Assembly (NCBI GenBank): GCA_030770425.1
Contig: JASJFT010000375.1
Coordinates: 1-24,674 of the forward strand
Direction: 5' to 3'
DNA: 24,674 bases
Source of the DNA: Darksidea phi
Lineage: Eukaryota; Ascomycota; Dothideomycetes; Pleosporales; Lentitheciaceae
This document shows positions 10,190 through 20,582 of the stretch, one piece after another. The position numbers were made by a program, and so were the translations under genes. How positions within the stretch are numbered: the first letter of the stretch is position 1; each line of letters opens with the position of its first letter. The notes under the pieces were generated by a model. It did no database searches. It was not told where the DNA came from and worked only from the letters and a program-made list of their open reading frames with translations.

Positions 10190-10420
10190 ACCAGAACGCC
10201 GACCGCGTCAATCGTCGCGCCGCCCATTATGTCGAATGCCGGTACATCAGCTGCGAATTCTTTACCGATCCAATTTCGAAGCTCTACAGCCACGAGCGAG
10301 TCCACTCCATAGTCGAACAACGGTTTCCCTGTGTCCATGTCATCCGCGAGCATCGATAGGGATCTTGCCAGCTTTTTAGAAAAGGCCTTCACAACCACAT
10401 CCGCCCGCTTGTCTTCTGTT
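10190..10420 (-). other. PKS acyl carrier protein domain
   Basis: The phosphopantetheine serine lies in DYGVDSLVAVELRNW (10299-10297). The protein ends about 47 residues later at TGA 10156-10158. No thioesterase, reductase or condensation domain follows, so release would need a separate enzyme. Confidence 0.88.
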
Positions 10421-10699
10421 GCAGCTTGCCTGAACAGCGTCGAGTGATCATCTGTTTCGCCCTCAGCCATCCGCATCGCGCTAGCCGGCATGGAGAAGCT
10501 GGAGAAAAGCGGAGGCTTCATGACATCGGGAACCTTGATGCCTTGAGCTTGCAAGTGGGCGGGCGTTACAGTACCCATGAGAACTTGACTTTTTGAGGGA
10601 TGCGGTATGGCCTGTGATGGATCGCAATCGATATCAAGCAGAGACATGAGTTCCCCCTCCTCGATCTGAGCCATGTCCGCTCCTGCCATTCGAAAGTTC

Positions 10700-11335
10700 T
10701 GGTACTCCTTCTCCGAGATTATACCAATTGTTCGCATCCAGCCGAGGTTAACCGATAACGCCTTCTGGCCGTGAGAGGTGCGGTAGTGTGCTAATGCATC
10801 CTGGAAGGTATTTCCTGCCGCATAATTGGATTGCGATACGTTGCCAAAGATACCAGCTAAAGATGAAAGAAGTATAAAGAAGTCGAGGTCGGGAGGGAGA
10901 AGGTTGTGGAGATTCCACGATGTCTGCACTTTGGACTGGATAGCGGTTTTCCATTGCTCAAAGGTCATGTTGTCGAAGATCGAGTCCTAAAGCACATATC
11001 AGAATTCTGCCTCTCCTCAGATGGGCTTTTACTACCTGTAATGTCATGGCTGCATTAATACAACCCTTAATTGGCGGCAAGGTGCTTGTGCAGCTTTCCA
11101 TGGTCGCGCACAGTGATTCAATGGATGAGACATCACAGATGGGTGCTGCCACAGTAACACCTTTTCGTCGCAACTCTTCAACCAGCTCGATGGCAGCTTC
11201 CGACCTTGGCCCGGACCGTGACGGGAGGATCAGGTTTTTGACACCTTTTTGCATCATCCACCTGCTTATTGCTCGACCAATTCCTCCCAACCCTCCCGCA
11301 ATCAAGTACGATGCATCTTCCTCAAACTTCCAGGC
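10700..11335 (-). other. PKS ketoreductase domain, split by an intron
   Basis: Rossmann motif GGLGGIGRA and, after the 11035-10987 intron, the catalytic region FILLSSLAGIFGNVSQSNYA with Ser and Tyr present. The intron (GTAGTA...CTTTAG, phase 0) falls right after INAAMTLQ. Confidence 0.85.
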
Positions 11336-11431
11336 TCTGCGAGTAGCCAAAAGTTTCTGGTTCATGAGATCAGCGTAGGTCATGAACGGGCTCGTCAATG
11401 GTCTTACCGGAACAACATCTGAGGGTTCATT

Positions 11432-12385
11432 GTTGATCACTATTCGTCCCGTATTCTTCCCACTTTGCACAAATCGGAAAGCTTCCTCAATGGCCGACAC
11501 TGGGTAGATATGTCTTGGATGCGGACATTGGATATCTCCGTTTGCCAGTAGTCTCATGGTCTCACCTAAGAGGTCCTGCAAAGCATCTTTTCGGAGACCA
11601 AAAAGATGGCGAAGGTCAACCGCAAAGAATGCAACGTTCTTCTCGAAGCAGGCCATAGGAAGACCGGAATTGGCTGCTATGTCAGCTTTCCCGATTTCAA
11701 TGAAGCGCCCGAAAGGAGCTATACACTCCCAGGAAGCCTGCAGAGCATCTCCGGATAAGGAATTGAGAACCACATCGACACCATAGCCACCTGTTTTCCG
11801 CCGTATGCCTTGGGCAAAGGTGCTATCTCGACTGTAGAAGATGTGATCTTCATCGATTCCGAAAGACGTCAGTAGCTGCTTCTTTTCATTGTTGCCAACG
11901 GTAGCAAAGATTTCTGCTCCAATCAATTTTGCGATCTGTATCGCTAGCTGTCCAGTCGCGCCCGCGGCCGAGTGAATGAGCACCTTTTCTCCCTTCTGAA
12001 GACGGGCAGTCTTGACCAGGCAGTGGTACGCCGTTATTGCTGGGGTAGGAAGGGAGGCAGCGTCTTCGAAGGTCAAGGAGTCAGGAATCTTGATGATTTC
12101 CAATTGATGAGACCGAGGGAACATCCGCAGGGAACCGCACTTGGCCATTAGAACTCGGTCACCTGGTTTCAGTGATGAGCAATTGGAACCAACCCTTGTG
12201 ACATGGCCAGCTGTGTCCATCCCAAAGTCCTTTTCCTCCAAGCGTCCCAAGGCGATAAAGACGTCGCGAAAATTGAGCCCCCATGCTTTGGCTGCAACCT
12301 CGACCTCATCGGCGCCGAGATCTTGTTGGTATACGGGATCTTCCACGAATTGCAAGCTATCCAATGTTCCACGCGTTCCCACATC
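11432..12385 (-). other. PKS enoylreductase domain
   Basis: This is an MDR-type enoylreductase with WGLNFRDVFIALG, a nucleotide-binding IHSAAGATGQ and IEIGKADI. It is cis-acting, so no separate trans-ER would be needed. Confidence 0.85.
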
Positions 12386-13027
12386 GAACATGACTGGCGG
12401 CCCACCGCCCCATAGCTCGGATCTTAGGGAAGGGTATACCGCCGATAACATGTCCTTGTTTACTGCCTTCTCTTCGATCAGCCGTCCAACCATTGGCTGT
12501 CCATTCCGAACAACGTACTCGACCTCTAAAGAGGGAGACTCAAATGATTTCCGGAATACTGATTCGATACATCGGGCGCAGGCATCGGCATCGATCATAC
12601 CTTCCAGAGCGAGGGTGATGATTCGACTATTGGCGGCTTCGGATCGCATTGTCCGCAGGAACCCTGTAGTCATCCCAACAAATGGATAAATCGCATCGGA
12701 TATATCGGTAGATGTGAGCCACAGCACGTTTCGGGCAAATCGCATTAGGTGTTGCAAGGCCTTGAATTCTCCTTCGGTCAACGACCCGAGAAGCGGCCTT
12801 CCTACTTCGCATAGGAAGATAATGTGGTCTTCTGGCTGAATGTCGATCGAGGATATCTGGTCGAGACAGGCAGTCTTGATATTATACGTAGCATACTTGA
12901 AGGAGCCGTTGCGGATGGCATCGACAAGGTCTGCCTGGGATTTCGAAGAGTGGTCAGAGCACAGTATGATCCGGGATTCGGGGGTGAACTCTTCCGGAAG
13001 TGCCGTTGCCGTTGCCGTCGACGCGAT

Positions 13028-13825
13028 GATGCTCCAACTATGGCAAGTGTCGCTCGGATAGTCTCGAAGCACCAAGTCGTTTCCCGAGAAGCCGTTCTGC
13101 CTCAGCAACTCATGCCACTGTTGCTCTGTAGTTACTTGAGACTGGTCGCCGATTCGCCAACTTTCGGTGCCCTGCCACCAGCCCGGTAAGACTCCGAAAC
13201 CGAATTGCAATGCAAGAGCGTTCGGACCAGTAATCTCAAAGAAGAGAAGTTTGCCTCCTGGCTTGAGAGCTTTCCGGACATGCTGAAGAGTGGCGCGTAG
13301 ACTTTTGGTTGTGTGAAGAACACTACCAGCGATCACCAAATCGTATGCTCCAATCTCGAAACCTTGCTGCGAGACGTCTTGCTCGAGGTCGAGGACTTTA
13401 AACTCCATGCGGTTCGTGTATTTCTGGAATTTGGCTCGTGCATTTTCGAAAAATGCATGGCTTATGTCGGTGTACATGTAGCGGGGGAACCTCGTACCGC
13501 AATTCTCTTGCTCTAGATCGCCCAGAACCGAGAGTACGTGGCTTGTGAAGCCTCCTGTCCCGGCTCCTACCTCCAGAACGGCCAAGTTTGGGTTCTCATG
13601 AGACGCTAGGTCTATGAACGCGTGGAACCGGTGGTCGCACATGCTTCGGAATATGTCAGCATAAAGGCGCTCTGCAAGATCAGTGGAGAAAATGAGCTCA
13701 AGAGGATCGACTTCTCCACGAACGATCTTGACTAAGTTACGAGCAACGGCGACATATAAGGCCCACTCTGGTCTCAGGGCTTCAACATCGGCAAGGAACC
13801 GGTCGAGACATTGCTCGGGGCCCCA
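13028..13825 (-). other. PKS C-methyltransferase domain
   Basis: The SAM-binding motif I is intact (VLEVGAGTGGFTSH). It is followed by YTDIS, FKVLDLEQD, YDLVIAGSVLH and LKPGGKLLFFEIT, all typical of PKS-embedded class I methyltransferases. It is therefore likely to have been active, giving alpha-methyl branches. Confidence 0.85.
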
Positions 13826-14122
13826 GTATTCTTTGATCGACGCTCTTTTCTCCGCACATGTGCGTCTCATCCAAGACATGTACTTCTGCAGGTGAGACGG
13901 AGCCACTCGTATATCGTCTTCAGAAAGCTGCACAAGCGTCTTCTCCATCGTCAGACAGAGGGCCGCTGTGAGCTTTCGATCATACTCCATCATGGCATCC
14001 TCGTCTTCGGTAAAACTGTCTCTCTCGCATACTCTTGCTATCTCGGGAACGCGCAACATCGACAAGCATGGCTTCCACTGAATCTGATGCAGAAGTTTCC
14101 GCTTGAGACCTTCATGTGGGCT

Positions 14123-15037
14123 GTCATCTGCTACAGGAGATAACTCGAGCCGGCCAACCTTGCATAACAGAGTTCCATCATCGGCAAGGACGACAATGCT
14201 GCCTTCTATCCCTTTGCCAACTTCTTTGAAGTGGGCTGTGGATGAGATCCGTACATGGGATGTTTGAGGGCTCTTCCAACCGGTAGCAGCAATAAAAGTG
14301 TCCTGTAGTCGACGGGGGATTTCGGTGGGAATTTTTTGTGACAACCCTTTCGTCGGCGCCAGCCAACATACCTGGCAAGCTGCGTCAATGATTGCCGGGT
14401 GGACAAGACCCTCATACTCAGCCGTCGATCGAGAGACGTCGACTTCACCCACCGCAGTATAGCCATCCTGGCATCGAATGTTATCAAGAATGCTGAAGGA
14501 TGGCCCGTACGTGATGCCACGCTCGCTGCAATACTTGTAGAAAATATGCGATCGCAACGGCCGCGTACAACTGTTCAGAGCATCCTCGTAAGCCGCTGAG
14601 GCAGCTTGGTGCGCAAGTGCTTGTTCTTTGCCACCATCAACTTGAGTTTGAGGCTCATCCAACTGGACTTGAATTGTGCAACAGAAGCATTCCGTCCACG
14701 TGCCGTCATTATGCGTAGAAATCCAGACTTGAGACCACTGCGACTCTTTCTCATACGGCTTGCGAATAGAACGCAGGCTGATAACCGTTTCGGCCGTGCT
14801 CGCACCTTCCTGGTCTGATCTCAGGGTAATAGGACTCTTGAACTCAGCGCCCTTGATAAAGAATGCGTTGACCTTCTTGTTCTTGGGCACATTTTGTTTT
14901 ACCGCTTCAATGGCCATTACGAGCATACCAGTGGCTGGGTAAATGCAATTTCCACTGACCACATGGTCTCTTACCCATGGTAACTCTTCAGTGTTGATTA
15001 TCTTCCTCCATCTTGGTTCCAGTGGGTTCCAGTCTTG
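14123..15037 (-). other. PKS dehydratase domain
   Basis: The hot-dog dehydratase carries its catalytic His in PWVRDHVVSG and its Asp in HPAIIDAACQ, 193 residues apart. The frame is open throughout. It would dehydrate beta-hydroxy intermediates to enoyl groups. Confidence 0.85.
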
Positions 15038-15179
15038 AGTTCGAGTACCAAGTATATCTTGCGGAACTTTGCCCTTGAATCTATAGGCGTAGCTCATCCG
15101 GGATTCATGCCAGTATCGCTGAGATCGATCGAATGGGTATTGGGATGTATCGACGAGGAATGCCGAACCATGGCTGTGG

Positions 15180-16570
15180 GCCTAGCCTTGCCCATTTGCT
15201 TTCGTGACTGAAACGGGATAGCCATGTGCGAAAAGCGTTCCAATAAGCTTCAATAGCGCTTTGACGGAAGATTCGTTCCTGTTCAGCACCGGTGTGTACA
15301 GAACCTCAGTTTTTCGCGGATGCTGCTCGGTTATGTCTGTGCAAGGCCGACGCAAAGCAGAGTGAGGCCCCACCTCGACCAAATCATATATGGGTCTTAA
15401 CCGAGGAACGCAGAGCTGGACCTTCGAGTTTGCGATTCCATTGCGTCGACGAAATGGACCGGGGATACCAAGTTTTTCACCCAGTACTGAGCTCTCGATA
15501 CTAGTTCTGGTGCGATAGGTTTTCCCGTAACCGTCGATATCATTGGAATGGTATGGAATCCTGTGGCGATTGGCTTGAGTTCCCCCAAGACGTCCAGATA
15601 CTCGGAAGCAATAGCCTCCATGGCCAGTGAGTGGTACGCGACACCGGTTCTAAGCTTGTGGGCGAAGATGCCGTCTTCGTCCAGTTTATCCTTTAGAATG
15701 TCAATGACACTCTCATCTCCGGACAAGGTGATATTAAGGGGGCTGTTGATGCAAGCAACAGTCACCCTCGGCGCGCATTATCGCGTCTTCCATCTTTCTC
15801 GCCAAGTAATCCGGTACATCATTGCTAGCAAGGTTCGCCGACATCATCTCACCTCGGTGTGGTTCGATTCCGGAAACCATTTCGGCCGGGGGGCCTCTGT
15901 AGAATGCTACTTTGCAAGCTGATTCAAGAGACAAAGCGCCGATGGAGTACCTCGAGAATTGTTAGTCATGGCTCTGAGATCCAACAAATGAGCAATGCTT
16001 ACGCCGCAGCGATCTCCCCAGATGAATGTCCGACCACAGCAGCAGGAACAATGTTCAGACTTTTCAGGAGCTCGACGAGGGCGATCTGTAAGGCCGTACA
16101 TAGCGCTTGGCTGTACTGCGGCCGACTAATGCACTCGGCGCCCTTGAGTTTCTCTGTACTTTCCGTCAGCCAGAGCTCTGAGCTTCGACATCACCGCCGA
16201 TAAGTGTCTTACCATGTAATGACCAAGGACAGCCCAGCTGAGAAAACGCATTCTCAACCCGCTGAAGCGTGCCTTTGAACACAGGATATTTCAAGAGCTC
16301 CACTCCCATTCTCACACATTCTGCTCCTTGGCCCGTAAACACGAAGGCAAGCCTAGTGGGTGATGACCTACGGGGCTTAGACACTGGAAGGTCCACCACC
16401 GGATCGCTATGAGGTGGGGCGACTATGGCAAACGGCTTCCAGAGCATTGTGCTTCGTCGCGCGGACAGTGTGAACGCAAGCTTGTCCAACAATGTCTGAT
16501 CTCCCGAAATTCGCTCGCGATAGTACGGAATGTAGTGCTGGATTGCCCGAACCAGGGCGTTTTTGTCGGC
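15180..16570 (-). other. PKS acyltransferase domain (damaged)
   Basis: The domain runs from FVFTGQGAECVRMG through [10 protein letters not shown] to YDLVEVGPHSALRRP. Introns at 16212-16154 and 16002-15951 fit in phase. Frame changes are inferred near 15769, just before [14 protein letters not shown], and near 15435, before IYDLVEVGPH. A TAG at 15182-15184 separates it from the DH domain. Confidence 0.75.
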
Positions 16571-16969
16571 TGCGGACCACACGAGAAATCGCGGGCATTC
16601 TTCTACACTTTCTAGCTCATTGGCGGTGTTACCAACGGTGTTAGGCGCGTGGGTGGGACGGGTTATCCCTCCTTCGCGGACACCATTGTCCACGTCAGGA
16701 GAGTAGCAACCGTTACCCATCGTAGGATTGGCACTCCCACTGGCGATATCTGATTCATCGAAGCCGTTGCTCACCGCAAATCCATGACAACCATGGCCTA
16801 TCCCGGATTCGTAGTCATCACCCTTTGTCACTCCCCGGACGCGTACATCGTCGGCCTTAGTAGGCATATCTGCCTCGCTCGCCTCACGAAGACTGTTGGG
16901 CTATCCGTGTTTCCGAATTCCGATTGATTTGGCCCTCTCGCAGTTCTCATGTTGGATATGCGATCCGCC

Positions 16970-18660
16970 ATCTTTACACTCCCTCAACATCGACCAACTG
17001 GGGAGAAGGGGCGAGGCCGAAGAAGTGCAATGGTTGCTTGCGAGATTATGCACCCGCAGATAATGGTACGCATCGTCCAATATAACGTGAGCGTTGGTTC
17101 CGCTGAACCCAAAAGAGTTGATTGAAATCCGGCGCCGTCCTTCAGATGGCCATCTCCTCAGCTTGGTAGGGATCTAGGTGGTAGTTGTAAGCAATCATTT
17201 TAGTTCAACCTTCATAATGGTCTAGTGCAGGCGCCTACCTCTATGTTGTAAAACTCCGTGTCAATCTCAGGATTGACCCTCTCGAAGACCGCATTTGGCG
17301 GAATGACACCCCTCTCTAACATCAAAACGGACTTCAGAATGCCCGCCAAACCACTAGCCGCGAATGAGTTTTGGAACACTAGAGTAATTGAGGATGCAAT
17401 ACGTACACATAAAGAGGCTGTTCTGGAGACCTGCTGGTACGGAATACCCCGCCAGTGGCCTGCATCTCGAGTGGATCTCCCACCGGCGTACCGGTACCTG
17501 AAATTACTGTTAGTATGGAGATTGGATCCCTGTACTACTTGTAACTGACCATGAGCTTTCAAGTAACGAGTCAATCCAAAATCCAACCCCGCTTTCTGGT
17601 ATACCTTTCGTATAAGCTGCTCCTGGGATCTAGCGCTTGGTTGGGTGAGGCCTGGCGTATGGCCGTCTTGATTCGAGCCTGTCGACCTGATCAATGCACG
17701 AATGGTATCGCCGTCATTGACCACATCGGAGAGCCGCTTGAGGATCATTACAAGGGTGCCTTCTCCCCTGGCATAGCCATTGGCCCGATGGTCAAAGCTA
17801 TTACAGAGACTATCAGGTGACAAGAAATTCATTCGAGAGAGCATCAAAGATGCTTCCGGGGTCAGGATCAAGTTCGAGCCTGCAACCAAAGCCTGGTGTC
17901 AAGGTTAGAAAATCTGAGAAAACGTGAAGGGTACGACTTGCCATGGAGCTATCCCCGTTGTGCAAAGAGTTGCATGCGAGATCCATCGCGACCATACTAC
18001 CGGAGCAAGCAGTATCGATGTGGATGCTAGGACCAAGAACGTTAAAGAACCAGCTGACTCTGTTCGCCAAGATTGCGTGAGCGGTTCCGGTAGCAGTGGT
18101 CCGAGGCATTTTGTCCGCATCTTTGAACAGGATCTGGTTGTAGTCGTCCGCCATACTTGCCTCGAAGACCGCGGTTTGAGATCCCGCCACTTGGTCCAAC
18201 GGAATGCCAGCTGTCAACATTAGCCTTTCTGACGTGCTTTGGTCGAGAGAGGACCACAGGGCATACCGTTCTCTAACGCCAAGTAGGAAAATCTCGAGCA
18301 GAAATCGTTGCTGAGGATCCATGGCAGCTGCCTCCCTCGTAGTGATGCCGAAGAATGGCGCGTCAAATGTTCCCGGATCGTCTTTCATGAAATGCCCACC
18401 TCTAGCTTTGAGCTGGAATCGATAAGTTTTCACACATTTAGAAGTATGATACGCGGGTTGAACGTACGGAAGCTTGTCTGTGCGGGTCGACATCGTGGAA
18501 GGATTCAAGGTTGATTCTAGAGTCAGGCCATTCAGTCATCACATTTTCCCCCCCCCCCCTCAATGATTTTCCAGAGAGATTCAGCGTCGTCTGCACCCTG
18601 AGGAAGCTTGAATGCGTATCCAACGATGGCGATGCCTCCATATTGCTTTGGATGTTGGTG
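16970..18660 (-). other. PKS ketosynthase domain (damaged)
   Basis: The domain runs from GIAIVGYAFKLPQG to [14 protein letters not shown] across six introns. The nucleophile motif DTACSGS is present, and the first histidine motif reads KAHGTGT, where E is usual before AHG. The second histidine motif (K-[SA]-N-I-G-H) is absent. Two frame changes lie in the first two exons. As it stands it should not condense. Confidence 0.8.
18548..18559 (-). repeat. G12 homopolymer inside the PKS first coding exon
   Basis: Twelve C on the plus strand read as GGG codons in the PKS. The frame upstream (IAIVG...LWKIIEG) and downstream (TEWPDSRINLES) differ by one base across this run, so its present length breaks the frame. 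Confidence 0.8.
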
Positions 18661-18749
18661 GACTGCTTGAAGCGCAAATCAAGTGTAACGATGGACTTCT
18701 GGATGGGGCGATTGTAAAGAAGATTTGAAGTGTAGTAGAGGTCCAAACG

Positions 18750-19911
18750 AACTGCTTAAAGCTTGAGCGTGGTTGTATAATTTGGTTCGTGATGAGAAGA
18801 AACTTTCGGGGGGCCATAACCATGACAATGTTGTAGTAATTGTCACCGTTACATTTGGGAGAAGGCAACAAGCTCGGCACGTACCCACTACGTGTGATAT
18901 CGTCAAGTTCATCTACCAACCGCTATAACACCGCTCGTATCTACATCTTAGGGTCGAAGCTCCCTCCATGTGACTGCAAAAGTGTGACGAGACATCGGGA
19001 TTCAGTCCTCCACCAACTTACCCGGCCCTCAACAGCCAACAGCAGCTCGATAACGAATCGAAGTCCGGATGCGGCGCAGACTCTGCATCTATCCGCGTAC
19101 CGTAACGGCGGATTGCAGACGCACATGATGCGGGCATGACGGGTTCGAGGCGCACATCATTGGTGTGTTGATGAAAAGTGTGTTCGTCAGGCGGCACGGT
19201 ACAAAGGCTGAGTTCCAGATGTGCCTGCCTTCCAATATCGATACATACCTAACCATTGCTGATGCAGGTTTCGGGTGTTCTACTGTGCTGGGACGACAGA
19301 AATTGGTGGGTGAGATGATTGGACTGCTACAGCACGTGCATGGGTTTGAAACCTATCGAAGCAACGGTTCCCGTGTCGGGCATCGAAGCCCTAGCGATTT
19401 GCGCGGGAGTCTCGAGCCGAACCGAGCGGAGGCAGGCCCCCACAGGCCGATCAGCTCTTTCCCCGGCGAGGCAACGGCCAGGGCTGGGGGTCACGTCGAT
19501 CCTGTTCCTTGGGACTCGTTCTGTCTTGCCGACGACCTGTCGATCTATCAAGTATCCCTGTAATAATGTCTGACATGCATAGATGAAGTCCTGACACGCA
19601 TAGATGAAACCCAAAGCGAGGATATACTGGTCCAGGGTCAATGACGAGGCGATGGGCAGTAGTGGCGGACCTGTGATCAGCAATTATGCACGTAAGCGAC
19701 ATCGGTTGCCTCAATAATCCCAAAACGGCCAATGTAAAGTGCGCTGACCACGAATTCATTGCCTCGGGTTATTCGCAAAGGAACAGGGGCCGGTAGACTA
19801 AAAAAGAAAAACTATGAGGCGAACATCGGAGGAAGCCGCAGCTAAAGGGAGCCGCTGCAGATTGCTTTTCACGTTCGCATTCCTGAACGAGGGATCACTT
19901 AAGAACTCATC
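18750..19911. promoter_or_regulatory. Divergent region between PKS and FSH1 hydrolase
   Basis: The PKS reads leftward and the hydrolase rightward, so this 1.1-kb gap should hold both promoters and the missing PKS 5' exon. No clear TATA or palindromic CGG site was recognised. It contains an imperfect 18-bp direct repeat, CTGACAtGCATAGATGAA and CTGACAcGCATAGATGAA, at about 19570-19607. Open frames within it (for example 19165-19563 plus and 19327-19683 minus) show no motif. Confidence 0.4.
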
Positions 19912-20582
19912 ATGCGTTTTCTATGTTTTCATAGAATAGGAACCAATAGAAAGGTATATTGAACGTCGTATTTCAAGCCGGACCGAACTAATATCTTCCA
20001 GATATTTGAAGTTCAGACTTGTGTGTACATCAGGCTTCATCGTTCCAAAGGTGGTCTAACTTGCGAACAGCGAGAATACGGCTCAGCCTTGGAGGAGGCC
20101 ATGAGTATTTCTTCGTTGATGGCACTGTCTCTGCACCTCCGGCACCAGGTATTTGCGTCTAACCAATCAGTCGTAGGGTATCAGCTCACTTGTACAGGGG
20201 TGAAAGAGATTACTTCGTCCGATGACCACTTTCTACGCTTTGCAAAAGATAACGATGTTGACTCGTCGCTGAAACTCTACAACGATCTGTGCGCTCTCGT
20301 TGAGAACGAAGGTCCCTTTGACGGAGTTATGGGATTTTCAGAAGGCGCAGGGGTTGCTGCATCGCTCCTTGCATTTCACGGGCGGCTGCTAGCAGCTCAA
20401 AGGAGCAGTCCTTTTCAATTTAAGTGTGGAATCTTCTTTTGTGGAGCCGATGCATTTGATGCAGAGTCACTCCAGAAAGGGGTCTTGCGAAAATTGGATC
20501 CTTCAGTGGACGGATCAGTCCTTACTCTTCCAACGGCCCGTATCTGGACTATGCACGAGGAGATCCATCCTGGATTCTTAAA
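19912..20582 (+). pseudogene. FSH1-family serine hydrolase (LovG-like), truncated
   Basis: FSH1 hydrolases are alpha/beta-hydrolases; LovG, of this family, releases the product of a highly reducing PKS. Exons are 19912-19953 (MRFLCFHRIGTNRK), 20002-20020 (a 19-nt microexon, IFEVQT), 20071-20148 (...GGGHEYFFVDGTVSAPPAP) and 20198 onward. Introns of 48, 50 and 49 nt have GT-AG ends and matched phases. The nucleophile serine is in MGFSEGAG (20338-20340), followed by KCGIFFCGADAFDAESLQKG and PTARIWTMHEE. After about 20577 the sequence turns abruptly into AT-rich transposon DNA, so the C-terminal part with the catalytic histidine is gone. The hybrid frame runs on to TAG at 20650-20652 with no homology. 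Residue 8 of the first exon is Arg where the family has Gly in its LHG motif. Head-to-head placement with the PKS fits a role in product release. Confidence 0.8.

Larger units (their letters stand above)
10156..18678 (-). pseudogene. Highly reducing polyketide synthase (KS-AT-DH-MT-ER-KR-ACP), broken in KS-AT
   Basis: This family iteratively builds methylated, reduced polyketides from malonyl-CoA. Homology-guided exons are 18678-18468, 18412-18267, 18210-17942, 17892-17550, 17497-17407, 17353-17239, 17173-16213, 16153-16003, 15950-11036 and 10986-10156. Introns are 49-65 nt; that at 17941-17893 is GC-AG. Active-site residues seen are KS Cys in DTACSGS (18007-18005), AT Ser in GHSSGE (16025-16023), DH His (14965) and Asp (about 14386), MT LEVGAGTGG (about 13576), ER IHSAAGATGQ (about 11977), KR GGLGGIG (about 11296) and ACP Ser in GVDSL (10299-10297). 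Lesions are a frame change at a G12 run (18548-18559), one at 18288-18291, loss of the KS NIGH segment near 17354-17406, TAG at 16901-16903, frame changes near 15769 and 15435, and TAG at 15182-15184. From 15097 to the end it is open. The 5' exon is not found: an in-frame TGA lies at 18679-18681. Confidence 0.88.

Noticed and set aside
16154..16212. A shorter 35-nt intron in the AT domain using an earlier AG
   Set aside because: The 59-nt version has a CTGAC branch and TACAG acceptor, keeps the frame, and gives a family-like sequence after WSLH.
18438..18746. The minus-strand frame starting MEASPSL as the real PKS N-terminus
   Set aside because: Over the same bases another frame gives the conserved KS start GIAIVGYAFKLPQG. 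The MEASPSL frame only joins the true one after the G12 run.
19165..19683. Open frames on both strands between PKS and hydrolase as genes
   Set aside because: They lack motifs, overlap each other on opposite strands and lie in the expected shared promoter region.
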